The translations under genes were made by a program, and so were the position numbers. From Rhodoferax sp. (GTDB taxonomy: Bacteria; Pseudomonadota; Gammaproteobacteria; Burkholderiales; Burkholderiaceae_C): a stretch of 12,646 nt of DNA. The stretch's first letter is position 1; the number at the start of each line of letters is the position of its first letter. The notes below the pieces were generated by a model that worked only from the letters and a program-made list of their open reading frames with translations, did no database searches and was not told the DNA's origin. Of this stretch, positions 7,303 through 12,646 are shown piece after piece. The DNA lies in NCBI GenBank assembly GCA_021737905.1, contig JAIPDA010000047.1, forward strand, positions 1 to 12,646, written 5' to 3'.

Positions 7303-7317
7303 TTCAACTTGAAGGAG
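7303..7317 (+). promoter_or_regulatory. Strong ribosome binding site with adjoining palindrome
   Basis: AAGGAG at 7312-7317 is five bases before the ATG at 7323, the best Shine-Dalgarno in the window, and it decides the start of the dehydrogenase. The perfect palindrome TTCAA-C-TTGAA (7303-7313) runs into it. The palindrome could be a small operator or could partly fold over the ribosome site. CATAAT at 7294-7299 is a possible -10 without a good -35. Confidence 0.55.
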
Positions 7318-7322
7318 ACACC

Positions 7323-8420
7323 ATGAAACCCAACACCGGTCAAAAAAGAATTGCGGTCATCCCCGGCGACGGTATCGGCAAAGAAGTCATGCCCGAAGGC
7401 GTGCGCGTGATGGAAGCGGCTGCCACCAAGTTCGGCATTGACCTGCAGTTTGACCACTTTGATTTTTCGAGCTGGGACTACTGCGAAAAACACGGCCAGA
7501 TGATGCCCGACAACTGGAAAGACCTGGTCGGCGGTCATGACGCCATTTATTTCGGCGCGGTCGGCTGGCCCGCGAAAATTGCGGATCACGTTTCGCTGTG
7601 GGGGTCGCTGCTGCTGTTTCGCCGGGAGTTTGATCAGTACATCAACCTGCGCCCGGCCCGTTTGATGCCCGGCATCATCGCGCCCGTGGTGCGGCGTGAC
7701 GGCAGCCCGCGCCAGCCCGGCGAGATTGACTTTTACATCGTGCGCGAAAACACCGAAGGTGAATACTCCAGCATAGGCGGGCGCGCCTTTCCCGGCACCG
7801 AGCGCGAATTTGTTGTGCAGCAGTCGGTGTTCTCGCGCATCGGCGTGGACCGCGTGCTCAAGTTCGCTTTTGAACTGGCCATGACCCGGCCCAAAAAACA
7901 CCTGACCAGCGCCACCAAGTCCAACGGCATTTCTATATCGATGCCTTACTGGGACGAGCGCGTGGAAGAAATGGCCAAGGGCTACCCTGATTTACGGCTG
8001 GACAAATTTCACATTGACATCCTGACCGCGCACTTTGTGCAGCGCCCGGACTTTTTTGACGTGGTGGTGGCCAGCAACTTGTTTGGCGACATCCTGAGCG
8101 ACCTGGGCCCGGCCTGCACCGGCACCATCGGCATTGCGCCCAGTGCCAACCTCAACCCCGAGCGCAAGTTCCCTTCGCTGTTTGAGCCGGTGCACGGCTC
8201 GGCCCCCGACATTGCCGGCCGCAACATTGCCAACCCCATCGGGCAGATCTGGTGCGGCGCGATGATGCTGGAGTTTTTGGGCCATAAACAAGCCCATGAC
8301 GCTGTGCTGGCTGCCATCGAAAAAGTGCTCGCTCCCGGCAGTGGCGCACCCCGCACGCCGGACCTGGGCGGCACGGCCGGCACTGCAGACGTCGGCAAAG
8401 CCATTGCGGCGGCCCTTTAA
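7323..8420 (+). CDS. Tartrate dehydrogenase / D-malate dehydrogenase (decarboxylating)
   Basis: A 365-residue NAD-dependent beta-hydroxyacid oxidative decarboxylase of the isocitrate/isopropylmalate dehydrogenase family, closest by eye to TtuC/DmlA (about 360 residues). Likely reactions are D-malate to pyruvate and CO2, and oxidation of tartrate. Visible elements: GDGIGKEV (15-22), substrate arginines in LRPAR (Arg110, Arg113), ENTEGEYSS with Tyr148, Lys199 in TKSNGISISMPYWDE, the metal aspartates Asp232, Asp256 and Asp260, and the NAD-binding HGSAPDIAGRNIANP. The long block VVVASNLFGDILSDL and the FGAVGWP / LWGSLL segments separate it from LeuB and Icd. Start is fixed by AAGGAG five bases upstream. 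No tartrate or malate uptake gene is recognisable next to it, although the upstream DMT permease ends 24 bases before it. Which substrate it prefers cannot be read from the sequence. Confidence 0.93.
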   Translation: MKPNTGQKRIAVIPGDGIGKEVMPEGVRVMEAAATKFGIDLQFDHFDFSSWDYCEKHGQMMPDNWKDLVGGHDAIYFGAVGWPAKIADHVSLWGSLLLFRREFDQYINLRPARLMPGIIAPVVRRDGSPRQPGEIDFYIVRENTEGEYSSIGGRAFPGTEREFVVQQSVFSRIGVDRVLKFAFELAMTRPKKHLTSATKSNGISISMPYWDERVEEMAKGYPDLRLDKFHIDILTAHFVQRPDFFDVVVASNLFGDILSDLGPACTGTIGIAPSANLNPERKFPSLFEPVHGSAPDIAGRNIANPIGQIWCGAMMLEFLGHKQAHDAVLAAIEKVLAPGSGAPRTPDLGGTAGTADVGKAIAAAL

Positions 8421-8505
8421 GGCCTGCGCGCCAAGCCGATTGGTAGCACGCGCGGCATGGCGGCGCAATAGGGTTTGGGCGAGGTCTTGCGGATGCAAAG
8501 AGGCA

Positions 8506-8511
8506 TAGAAT
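8506..8511 (+). promoter_or_regulatory. Candidate -10 element for hupB
   Basis: TAGAAT matches the -10 consensus at 5 of 6 positions and lies about 115 bases before the hupB start, in the 206-base spacer after the dehydrogenase. A TTGCGG lies upstream but only 13 bases away, too close for a normal -35, so the promoter is tentative. A second AT-rich word, TACAAA (8593-8598), lies nearer the gene. Confidence 0.3.
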
Positions 8512-8552
8512 CCGCCTCCTCCCCCGCCTTAAAAGGTGCCGGTACAGACTTC

Positions 8553-8582
8553 AGTGCTGATGGCACTTGGCTTTTCGCAAGT
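8553..8582 (+). other. Two overlapping alternative hairpins in the hupB leader
   Basis: AGTGC/GCACT (8553-8557 with 8563-8567, 5-base loop) and ACTTG/CAAGT (8565-8569 with 8578-8582, 8-base loop) share ACT at 8565-8567, so only one can form fully. They lie 45 to 74 bases before the hupB GTG. No T-run follows directly, although CCTTTCT comes after the second. This may be a leader RNA switch, a weak terminator for the preceding gene, or chance. Confidence 0.3.
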
Positions 8583-8626
8583 CCTTTCTGCGTACAAATT
8601 AACTTATCAGCTACAAGGCAAACCCC

Positions 8627-8899
8627 GTGAATAAATCTGAATTAATTGACCATATTGCTCAGCAAGCCGACATTTCAAAAGCTGCCGCCTCCCGCGCCCT
8701 CGAGGCCGCCATCGATGCCATCACGGACACCTTGAAAAAAGGTGACAGCGTTTCGCTGGTCGGTTTCGGCACTTTTGTGGCTACGGAACGCGAGGCCCGC
8801 ACAGGCCGCAACCCCCGTACCGGCGTTGCGATTAAAATCGATAAAGCCAAAGTTCCGAAGTTCCGTCCGGGCAAAGCCCTGAAGGACGCATTGAACTGA
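8627..8899 (+). CDS. hupB: HU family DNA-binding protein
   Basis: A 90-residue histone-like protein, exactly the HU length, which bends and compacts DNA as a dimer. The N-terminal helices read MNKSELIDHIAQQADISKAAASRALEA (split by a turn), followed by GDSVSLVGFGTFV. The beta-arm carries the HU signature GFGTFxxxxREARTGRNPRTG with the intercalating proline in RNPRTG. The C-terminus VPKFRPGKALKDALN is canonical. The start is a GTG at 8627 with AAGG about 8 bases upstream; no in-frame ATG gives a full-length HU. It precedes tRNA-Val and ppiD, matching the hupB-ppiD order of many proteobacteria, which supports hupB over hupA or ihf genes. Confidence 0.95.
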   Translation: MNKSELIDHIAQQADISKAAASRALEAAIDAITDTLKKGDSVSLVGFGTFVATEREARTGRNPRTGVAIKIDKAKVPKFRPGKALKDALN

Positions 8900-8926
8900 T
8901 GCAGACGAGATAAGAAGTTAGAAGTG

Positions 8927-9002
8927 GGGTGCTTAGCTCAGTTGGTAGAGCAGCGCCCTTACACGGCGTAGGTCGGCGGTTCGAGCCCGTCAGCACCCAC
9001 CA
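8927..9002 (+). tRNA. tRNA-Val (anticodon UAC)
   Basis: A complete 76-base cloverleaf with encoded CCA. Acceptor GGGTGCT (8927-8933) pairs with AGCACCC (8992-8998), then discriminator A and CCA (9000-9002). The D stem is GCTC/GAGC. The anticodon stem GCGCC/GGCGT encloses loop CTTACAC, with anticodon TAC at 8960-8962. The T arm GGCGG-TTCGAGC-CCGTC contains one G-U pair. The UAC anticodon reads GUN valine codons after modification of U34. It begins 27 bases after the hupB stop with no terminator between, so it is probably cut from the hupB transcript or has a promoter inside hupB. Confidence 0.97.
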
Positions 9003-9016
9003 ATAACTCTGAAAAT

Positions 9017-9043
9017 GGCGAACACAGCAGTTCGCCTTTTTTT
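9017..9043 (+). terminator. Rho-independent terminator after tRNA-Val
   Basis: GGCGAA (9017-9022) pairs with TTCGCC (9031-9036) across an 8-base loop and is followed by seven T's (9037-9043). Four A's just upstream can extend the stem with the T's. It ends the hupB-tRNA-Val transcript and separates it from ppiD. Confidence 0.9.
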
Positions 9044-9100
9044 CGTGCATTGCTTTAAGGTCAGCGGTCAACAGCCAAGTCGATAAACAGGAATTCCCAG

Positions 9101-11047
9101 ATGTTTGATTTCATTCGCAAGCACACCAAAATAACGATGTGGCTGCTGTTTTTGCTGATCGTTCCCTCCTTTGTTTTGCTGGGCATGAACGACCACAACC
9201 GCACTACCGGAACAGCCGCTGTGGCCCAGGTAGACGGACGCGACATCACCCAGGCTGAATGGGATGCAGCCCATCGCAGCGAAATCGATCGCCTGCGCGC
9301 CTCGATGCCCTCGCTGGACATCAAGCTGCTCGACTCACCCGAAGCGCGTTACGCCACGCTGGAGCGGCTGGTCAGCGAGCGCGTGATGGCGGCTGCTGCA
9401 GACAAGTTTTACCTGGGCGCCAGCGACCAGCGCTTAGCCCGTGAGTTGCAAAACAACCCGCAAATTGCGGCGCTGCGCAAGCCTGACGGCTCGCTCGACA
9501 TGGAGCGCTACCGCCAGCTGCTTGGCAGCCAGGGCATGAGCCCTGAGATGTTTGAAGCCAAAGTACGTGCAGATCTGTCCACCCGCCAGGTCATGACCGG
9601 TGTGGCCGCTACCGGCTTTGCATCGGCTGCCGTGGCCGACTCGGCCCTCAATGCTTACTTTGAAAAGCGCGAGTTGCAACTGGCCCGCTTCAACCCGGCC
9701 GACTACGTCGCCAAACTCAGCCCCACCGATGCCGATCTGGAGCAGTACTACCAGGCCAACCTTGCCTTGTTCCGCGCCCCCGAGCAAGCCAGCATTGAGT
9801 ACGTGGTTCTGGATGCTGAAGCGGTTGCTAAAACCATCACGCTCAACGAGTCAGATGTCAAAACCTATTACGAGCAAAACGTCCAACGCTTGAGCGGCGA
9901 TGAAGAGCGCAGGGCCAGCCATATTCTGCTCAACGCGCCTAAATCTGCCCCGGCGGCCGAGCGTGAAGCTGCCAAAGCCAAAGCCGCCCAGTTGCTCGCT
10001 GCCGTGCGTAAAACGCCAGACAGCTTTGCCGAGCTGGCCCGCAAAAACTCGCAAGACACAGGCTCTGCCGCTAAAGGCGGCGACCTTGACTTCTTCGGTC
10101 GCGGCGCCATGGTCAAAGTCTTTGAAGACACGGCCTTTGCACTGAAAAAAGGCGAGATCAGCGATGTGGTTGAAAGCGACTTCGGCTTTCACATCATCCG
10201 GCTGACCGACATCAAAACCCCTAAGCAACGCAGCTTTGAAGACATTCGTCCTGAGATCGAGGCCGAACTGAAAAAGCAGCAAATGCAGAAAAAATTTGCC
10301 GAATCTGCCGAGATATTTACCAACGGCGTTTACGAGCAAGCCGACAGCCTCAAGCCCGTGGCCGAGCGCTTGAAGCTGGAGATCCGCAGCGCAGCCAGCG
10401 TTAGCCGCAACCCCGCAGCAGACGCCAAAGGCCTGCTGGCCGACCCCAAGTTTTTGAATGCACTGTTTTCTGCCGATGCGATAGAAAAAAAGCGCAACAC
10501 AGAAGCCATTGAAGTCGGCCCTAACCAGCTGGCTTCCGGCCGTATCAGCCAGTACACACCCGCCAAGGCCCTGCCGCTCACAGATGTGAAAAATCGCGTG
10601 CGTGCCCTTTGGCTGGCCAGCCGCAGTGCCGAAGAAGCCCGCAAAGATGGCGCTGCCAAACTTGCTGCATGGCAAGCCAACCCGGCCGGCGCCGCTTTGC
10701 CGCAAACCCTGGTGGTTTCGCGCACGGCCTCGCAAAACCTGCCGCCGCTGCTGCTGGACGCGATCTTGCGCGCCGACCCGGCCGCCTTGCCGGCGCTCTC
10801 AGGCGTAGACCTGGCCGCACAAGGCTATGCGGTGGTCAAAGTTACCCAAGTTCTGCCGCGCGATCCTCGCGATGAAAACGCCACCCGCCAGGAACGGGCC
10901 CAGTACGCCCAGTGGTGGACTGCTGCCGAAAGCCTGGCCTATTACAAGTTCATGCAAGAGCGCTTCAAGGTTGAGATCAAGGTCAGCAAACCCAGCGCTT
11001 CCCCGGCCACGGCCGAAGCGGGTAGCAACCAGGCTGCCGCCAAGTAA
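9101..11047 (+). CDS. ppiD: PpiD-like periplasmic peptidyl-prolyl isomerase/chaperone (SurA N-like and parvulin domains)
   Basis: A 648-residue protein (E. coli PpiD is 623). A short basic cytoplasmic tail (MFDFIRKHTK) leads into one membrane helix at about 11-29, so the bulk faces the periplasm with an uncleaved signal anchor. The SurA-like N-terminal chaperone region (VAQVDGRDITQAEWD onward, about 41-190) is followed by a parvulin-type rotamase domain at about 268-372 (ERRASHILL, FAELARKNSQDTGSAAKGGDLDFFGRGAMVKVFEDTAFALKKGE split across the fold, FGFHIIRL). A large C-terminal SurA-like portion completes it. PpiD assists newly translocated proteins leaving the SecYEG channel. In E. coli PpiD the parvulin domain has little isomerase activity, so activity here is not assured. 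AGGA lies 11 bases before the ATG. It sits behind hupB and tRNA-Val, a conserved position. Confidence 0.93.
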   Translation: MFDFIRKHTKITMWLLFLLIVPSFVLLGMNDHNRTTGTAAVAQVDGRDITQAEWDAAHRSEIDRLRASMPSLDIKLLDSPEARYATLERLVSERVMAAAADKFYLGASDQRLARELQNNPQIAALRKPDGSLDMERYRQLLGSQGMSPEMFEAKVRADLSTRQVMTGVAATGFASAAVADSALNAYFEKRELQLARFNPADYVAKLSPTDADLEQYYQANLALFRAPEQASIEYVVLDAEAVAKTITLNESDVKTYYEQNVQRLSGDEERRASHILLNAPKSAPAAEREAAKAKAAQLLAAVRKTPDSFAELARKNSQDTGSAAKGGDLDFFGRGAMVKVFEDTAFALKKGEISDVVESDFGFHIIRLTDIKTPKQRSFEDIRPEIEAELKKQQMQKKFAESAEIFTNGVYEQADSLKPVAERLKLEIRSAASVSRNPAADAKGLLADPKFLNALFSADAIEKKRNTEAIEVGPNQLASGRISQYTPAKALPLTDVKNRVRALWLASRSAEEARKDGAAKLAAWQANPAGAALPQTLVVSRTASQNLPPLLLDAILRADPAALPALSGVDLAAQGYAVVKVTQVLPRDPRDENATRQERAQYAQWWTAAESLAYYKFMQERFKVEIKVSKPSASPATAEAGSNQAAAK

Positions 11048-11068
11048 TCGAACAGAGCGCCTTGCCCT

Positions 11069-11074
11069 TATAAT
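11069..11074 (+). promoter_or_regulatory. Consensus -10 (TATAAT) of the tRNA-His gene
   Basis: A perfect TATAAT ends 10 bases before the mature tRNA-His 5' end, so transcription would start about 4 bases upstream of it. The -35 is weak: AATCGA at 17-base spacing, overlapping the ppiD stop region. It lies in the 37 bases between ppiD and the tRNA and indicates an independent tRNA promoter. Confidence 0.65.
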
Positions 11075-11084
11075 TTACAACTTC

Positions 11085-11161
11085 GGTGGCTGTAGCTCAG
11101 TTGGTAGAGTCCAGGATTGTGATTCCTGTTGTCGTGGGTTCGAGCCCCATCAGCCACCCCA
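11085..11161 (+). tRNA. tRNA-His (anticodon GUG)
   Basis: A 77-base tRNA including the extra G(-1) that identifies tRNA-His. G(-1) at 11085 pairs with C73, and the acceptor GGTGGCTG pairs with CAGCCACC before the encoded CCA (11159-11161). The D stem GCTC/GAGT has a G-U pair. The anticodon stem CCAGG/TCCTG together with the A-T pair 31-39 encloses the loop with GTG at 11119-11121. The T arm carries GGTTCGAGCC. The gene is followed by a terminator and then by a drop in G+C. Confidence 0.97.
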
Positions 11162-11173
11162 GTGTTTACCAAG

Positions 11174-11207
11174 AAACCCTGCTATCTTTTAGGTAGTGGG
11201 GTTTTTT
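11174..11207 (+). terminator. Rho-independent terminator after tRNA-His
   Basis: The 13-base arms AAACCCTGCTATC (11174-11186) and GGTAGTGGGGTTT (11192-11204) pair with a few G-T wobbles across a TTTTA loop. Six T's run through 11202-11207. It starts 13 bases after the tRNA CCA end, so it terminates the tRNA-His transcript. Confidence 0.88.
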
Positions 11208-11696
11208 ATTTCAGGCCCCAAGACGTGGCTGCTGATCTGGCAAAAGTGACGGAGCTCATTACTTGTGTTCCCGTGGCTCAAGCAATAGCTATGGCAGCGT
11301 CAAGCCCCTTAATTTGAGAGTTATCTGTGGAATGTCCATGGCTTGATTTCAGCCTGAGCAATGAATTTGAGTCTGAATACAGCCAACGACTCTTAAGCGG
11401 CGTAAGCCGTCATTCCCCCAGAGCTGGAATTCTTGAAAATGTCTCTGCTGCAGTCCTCCAACGTTCGACTATTGATTTGAGGGAACGCCAGAATCAAAAT
11501 GTGTGAACTTGAGACTTCAGCACGGACAACCATGTATCCATAGGAAAAAACAAGCATCTCGGAATTTCCAGTTCGTAGAATTGGGTGCTGGGTAAAAAAT
11601 AAAAAAAGTCCGAGCCATCTGTTAAGTCGGGTATTTAGATATTATTTTTTCGATATTGCCATCTAATTTATAAAAAAATATTCAACTGGATCTTTG
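11208..11696. other. AT-richer intergenic stretch without a convincing gene
   Basis: About 490 bases between the tRNA-His terminator and the LysR gene. No open frame here looks like a known protein. A plus-strand frame running out of tRNA-His ends at 11317 and its last part reads DVAADLAKVTELITCVPVAQ, possibly a gene remnant. On the minus strand a 54-codon frame (11557-11393, MLVFSYGYM...GGMTAYAA) continues in the same frame after one TAA for 23 more codons to a TAA at 11321-11323, also a possible decayed gene. A small hairpin CGGC-GTAA-GCCG lies at 11398-11409. A-rich runs lie near 11593-11607 and across 11640-11680, where one 60-base line counts 14 G+C. Confidence 0.6.
11638..11684 (+). promoter_or_regulatory. 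AT-rich promoter/operator region of the LysR gene
   Basis: TTGCCA (11656-11661) lies 17 bases before TATTCA (11679-11684), a usable but poor -35/-10 pair that would leave almost no leader. TATAAA (11669-11674) is a better -10 without a matching -35. GATATT occurs twice (11638-11643, 11652-11657), giving ATAT-N10-ATAT, which resembles the AT-rich dyads that LysR proteins bind. Autoregulation is an inference. Confidence 0.3.
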
Positions 11697-12593
11697 ATGC
11701 GATTGCGACAAATAGAGGTACTGCATGCCATCATGCAGACAGGCTCTGTGACGGGTGCTGCAAAACTTTTAAATGTCTCTCAACCCTCCGTCAGTACCGT
11801 CCTGCAACACATGGAAGCGCAGTTGGGTATGCAACTGTTCAAGCGTTCTGGTGGTCGCCTCAAGCCGTCACCAGAGGCCGAAGCACTCCTTCCAGAGGTT
11901 TCCGAGATCTTTCGAAGGGTAAATCGGCTGAGTCAAAATGCCCGATCACTCGCAAGAGGTCGTTTGGGTCGAATCACAGTGGCCGGTACCTTAGCTCTTT
12001 CAAACGGCTACATCGTCGATGCCGTCTCAATTTTTGGACAATCTCATCCGGATGTTGACGTCACGATTCACTCGCTTCAAACCCCAGACATCATTGAGCG
12101 TGTCATGGCCCGTGAAATCAATCTGGGGGTGTGTTACGGCGAAATCAACAACAGCGGTCTTTCAATTGAAGAACTCGCCAAAGGCGCCATGATTTGTGTC
12201 ATGCCCGAAAACCATCCCTTGGCTAGCAAGAAAAGTATTGAGATCACTGATCTTGCCGGTGAAACATTGATCACCTATGACGATGGGGACGTGTTACGTG
12301 CAAAAGTGGAAAGCTTGTTCGAAGAGTTTGACGTTCATCCAAACTTGTCATTGCAAGTGAGTCAAACCATCACTGCCATTCGTCTTGTCCATCATGGTGC
12401 AGGTTTAGCGCTTGTTGAGCCTTTCTATTTTGCAGCGATTCAACCGCCGGGTCTGGTTGCCCGTCCTATCTCCCCAGTGCAACAGCTTTCTGCTTATTTG
12501 ATTCGGCCTGTGGATGCGATTGAGTCTGCTGCGCTGACCGCTTTCATTGAAATTTTGCGGAACATTGCTCGTTCAGACAAGTCCAAGGCCTAG
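11697..12593 (+). CDS. LysR family transcriptional regulator
   Basis: A 298-residue protein of typical LTTR length. The N-terminal winged helix-turn-helix is clear: RLRQIEVLHAIMQTGSVTGAAKLLNVSQ followed by PSVSTVLQHMEAQLGMQLFKRS (residues 2-50). A linker helix follows, then a periplasmic-binding-protein-like effector domain (about 89-290) with GRITVAGTLALSNG and VVxxGAGLALVEP-like VHHGAGLALVEPF. The effector domain looks most like the opine/octopine-type LTTR group (OccR/NocR), but the ligand is not determinable. The ATG at 11697 with GGA at 11688-11690 is preferred; a TTG three bases earlier would add one residue. Codon use is less GC-rich than in the other genes (47% G+C in one 60-base line). 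Its usual divergent target gene is not upstream; a target may lie beyond the right edge. Confidence 0.92.
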   Translation: MRLRQIEVLHAIMQTGSVTGAAKLLNVSQPSVSTVLQHMEAQLGMQLFKRSGGRLKPSPEAEALLPEVSEIFRRVNRLSQNARSLARGRLGRITVAGTLALSNGYIVDAVSIFGQSHPDVDVTIHSLQTPDIIERVMAREINLGVCYGEINNSGLSIEELAKGAMICVMPENHPLASKKSIEITDLAGETLITYDDGDVLRAKVESLFEEFDVHPNLSLQVSQTITAIRLVHHGAGLALVEPFYFAAIQPPGLVARPISPVQQLSAYLIRPVDAIESAALTAFIEILRNIARSDKSKA

Positions 12594-12611
12594 TCGTTCC
12601 ATATTTTTTCT

Positions 12612-12646
12612 TTGGTGTCCACCCTTCGATCGTTATTGGACACTGA
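12612..12646. repeat. Inverted repeat at the window edge after the LysR gene
   Basis: GTGTCCA (12615-12621) and TGGACAC (12637-12643) are perfect 7-base inverted arms around a 15-base spacer holding the palindrome CGATCG. Wobble pairs and one T-A pair could lengthen the stem to ten. A T-run precedes rather than follows it, so it is not a standard plus-strand terminator. It could be an operator for a gene beyond the edge, or the end of a mobile element. Confidence 0.45.

Noticed and set aside
6401..7312. A 303-codon plus-strand frame overlapping the DMT permease
   Set aside because: It is rich in Arg, Gly and Ala as expected for an off-frame reading of a GC-rich gene; the permease frame has the proper helices and the coupled start.
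11593..11634. A T-rich run on the minus strand with a CCGA/TCGG stem as a terminator
   Set aside because: The stem is only four pairs with a long loop, and no gene is established upstream of it on that strand.
1..12646. CRISPR arrays, insertion sequences, phage genes or defence islands
   Set aside because: No regularly spaced repeats, transposase, integrase or known defence-protein motif could be seen on either strand.

Overview
The window looks like a chromosomal segment of a Burkholderiales betaproteobacterium, most likely Comamonadaceae (Polaromonas/Rhodoferax-like). This rests on recognised gene families and gene order, not on a database search. The base composition is high in G+C over most of the window (one 60-base line inside uvrC counts 63%). 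EF-P carries Arg32 and sits next to its rhamnosyltransferase EarP. The orders uvrC-pgsA and hupB-(tRNA-Val)-ppiD are familiar proteobacterial arrangements. Most of the window is housekeeping DNA with closely packed genes.

Left part (1-3691): the 3' two thirds of an MFS transporter meets, tail to tail, a minus-strand LOG-family (TIGR00730-like) nucleotide phosphoribohydrolase. Upstream of that on the same strand are a strong terminator, efp, and earP. EarP and EF-P form a substrate/enzyme pair: EarP rhamnosylates Arg32 of EF-P so that EF-P can rescue ribosomes stalled at polyproline.

Middle (3692-8420): a 67-base divergent promoter region separates earP from uvrC (excinuclease subunit C, with an Ala/Pro repeat insertion and a complete four-cysteine Fe-S motif). 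Then come pgsA (phosphatidylglycerophosphate synthase), an EamA/DMT permease whose start overlaps the pgsA stop, and a tartrate/D-malate dehydrogenase (TtuC/DmlA type) with a strong ribosome binding site.

Right-centre (8421-11207): a 206-base leader with short hairpins precedes hupB (HU, GTG start). tRNA-Val(UAC) follows only 27 bases after hupB, then a clear terminator, then ppiD (periplasmic folding factor anchored in the inner membrane). A promoter with a perfect TATAAT drives tRNA-His(GUG), which ends at another terminator.

Right end (11208-12646): composition falls sharply (a 60-base line upstream of the last gene counts 23% G+C; a line inside that gene counts 47%). There is a roughly 490-base gap without a convincing gene, then a LysR-family regulator, then an inverted repeat at the window edge. 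This compositional break directly after a tRNA gene makes the segment a candidate for acquired DNA, but no integrase or duplicated tRNA end is visible.

I found no CRISPR array, transposase or clearly new multi-gene system. The most useful leads are the earP-efp module, the terminator overlapping the LOG-gene start region, the hupB-tRNA arrangement and the low-GC segment after tRNA-His.
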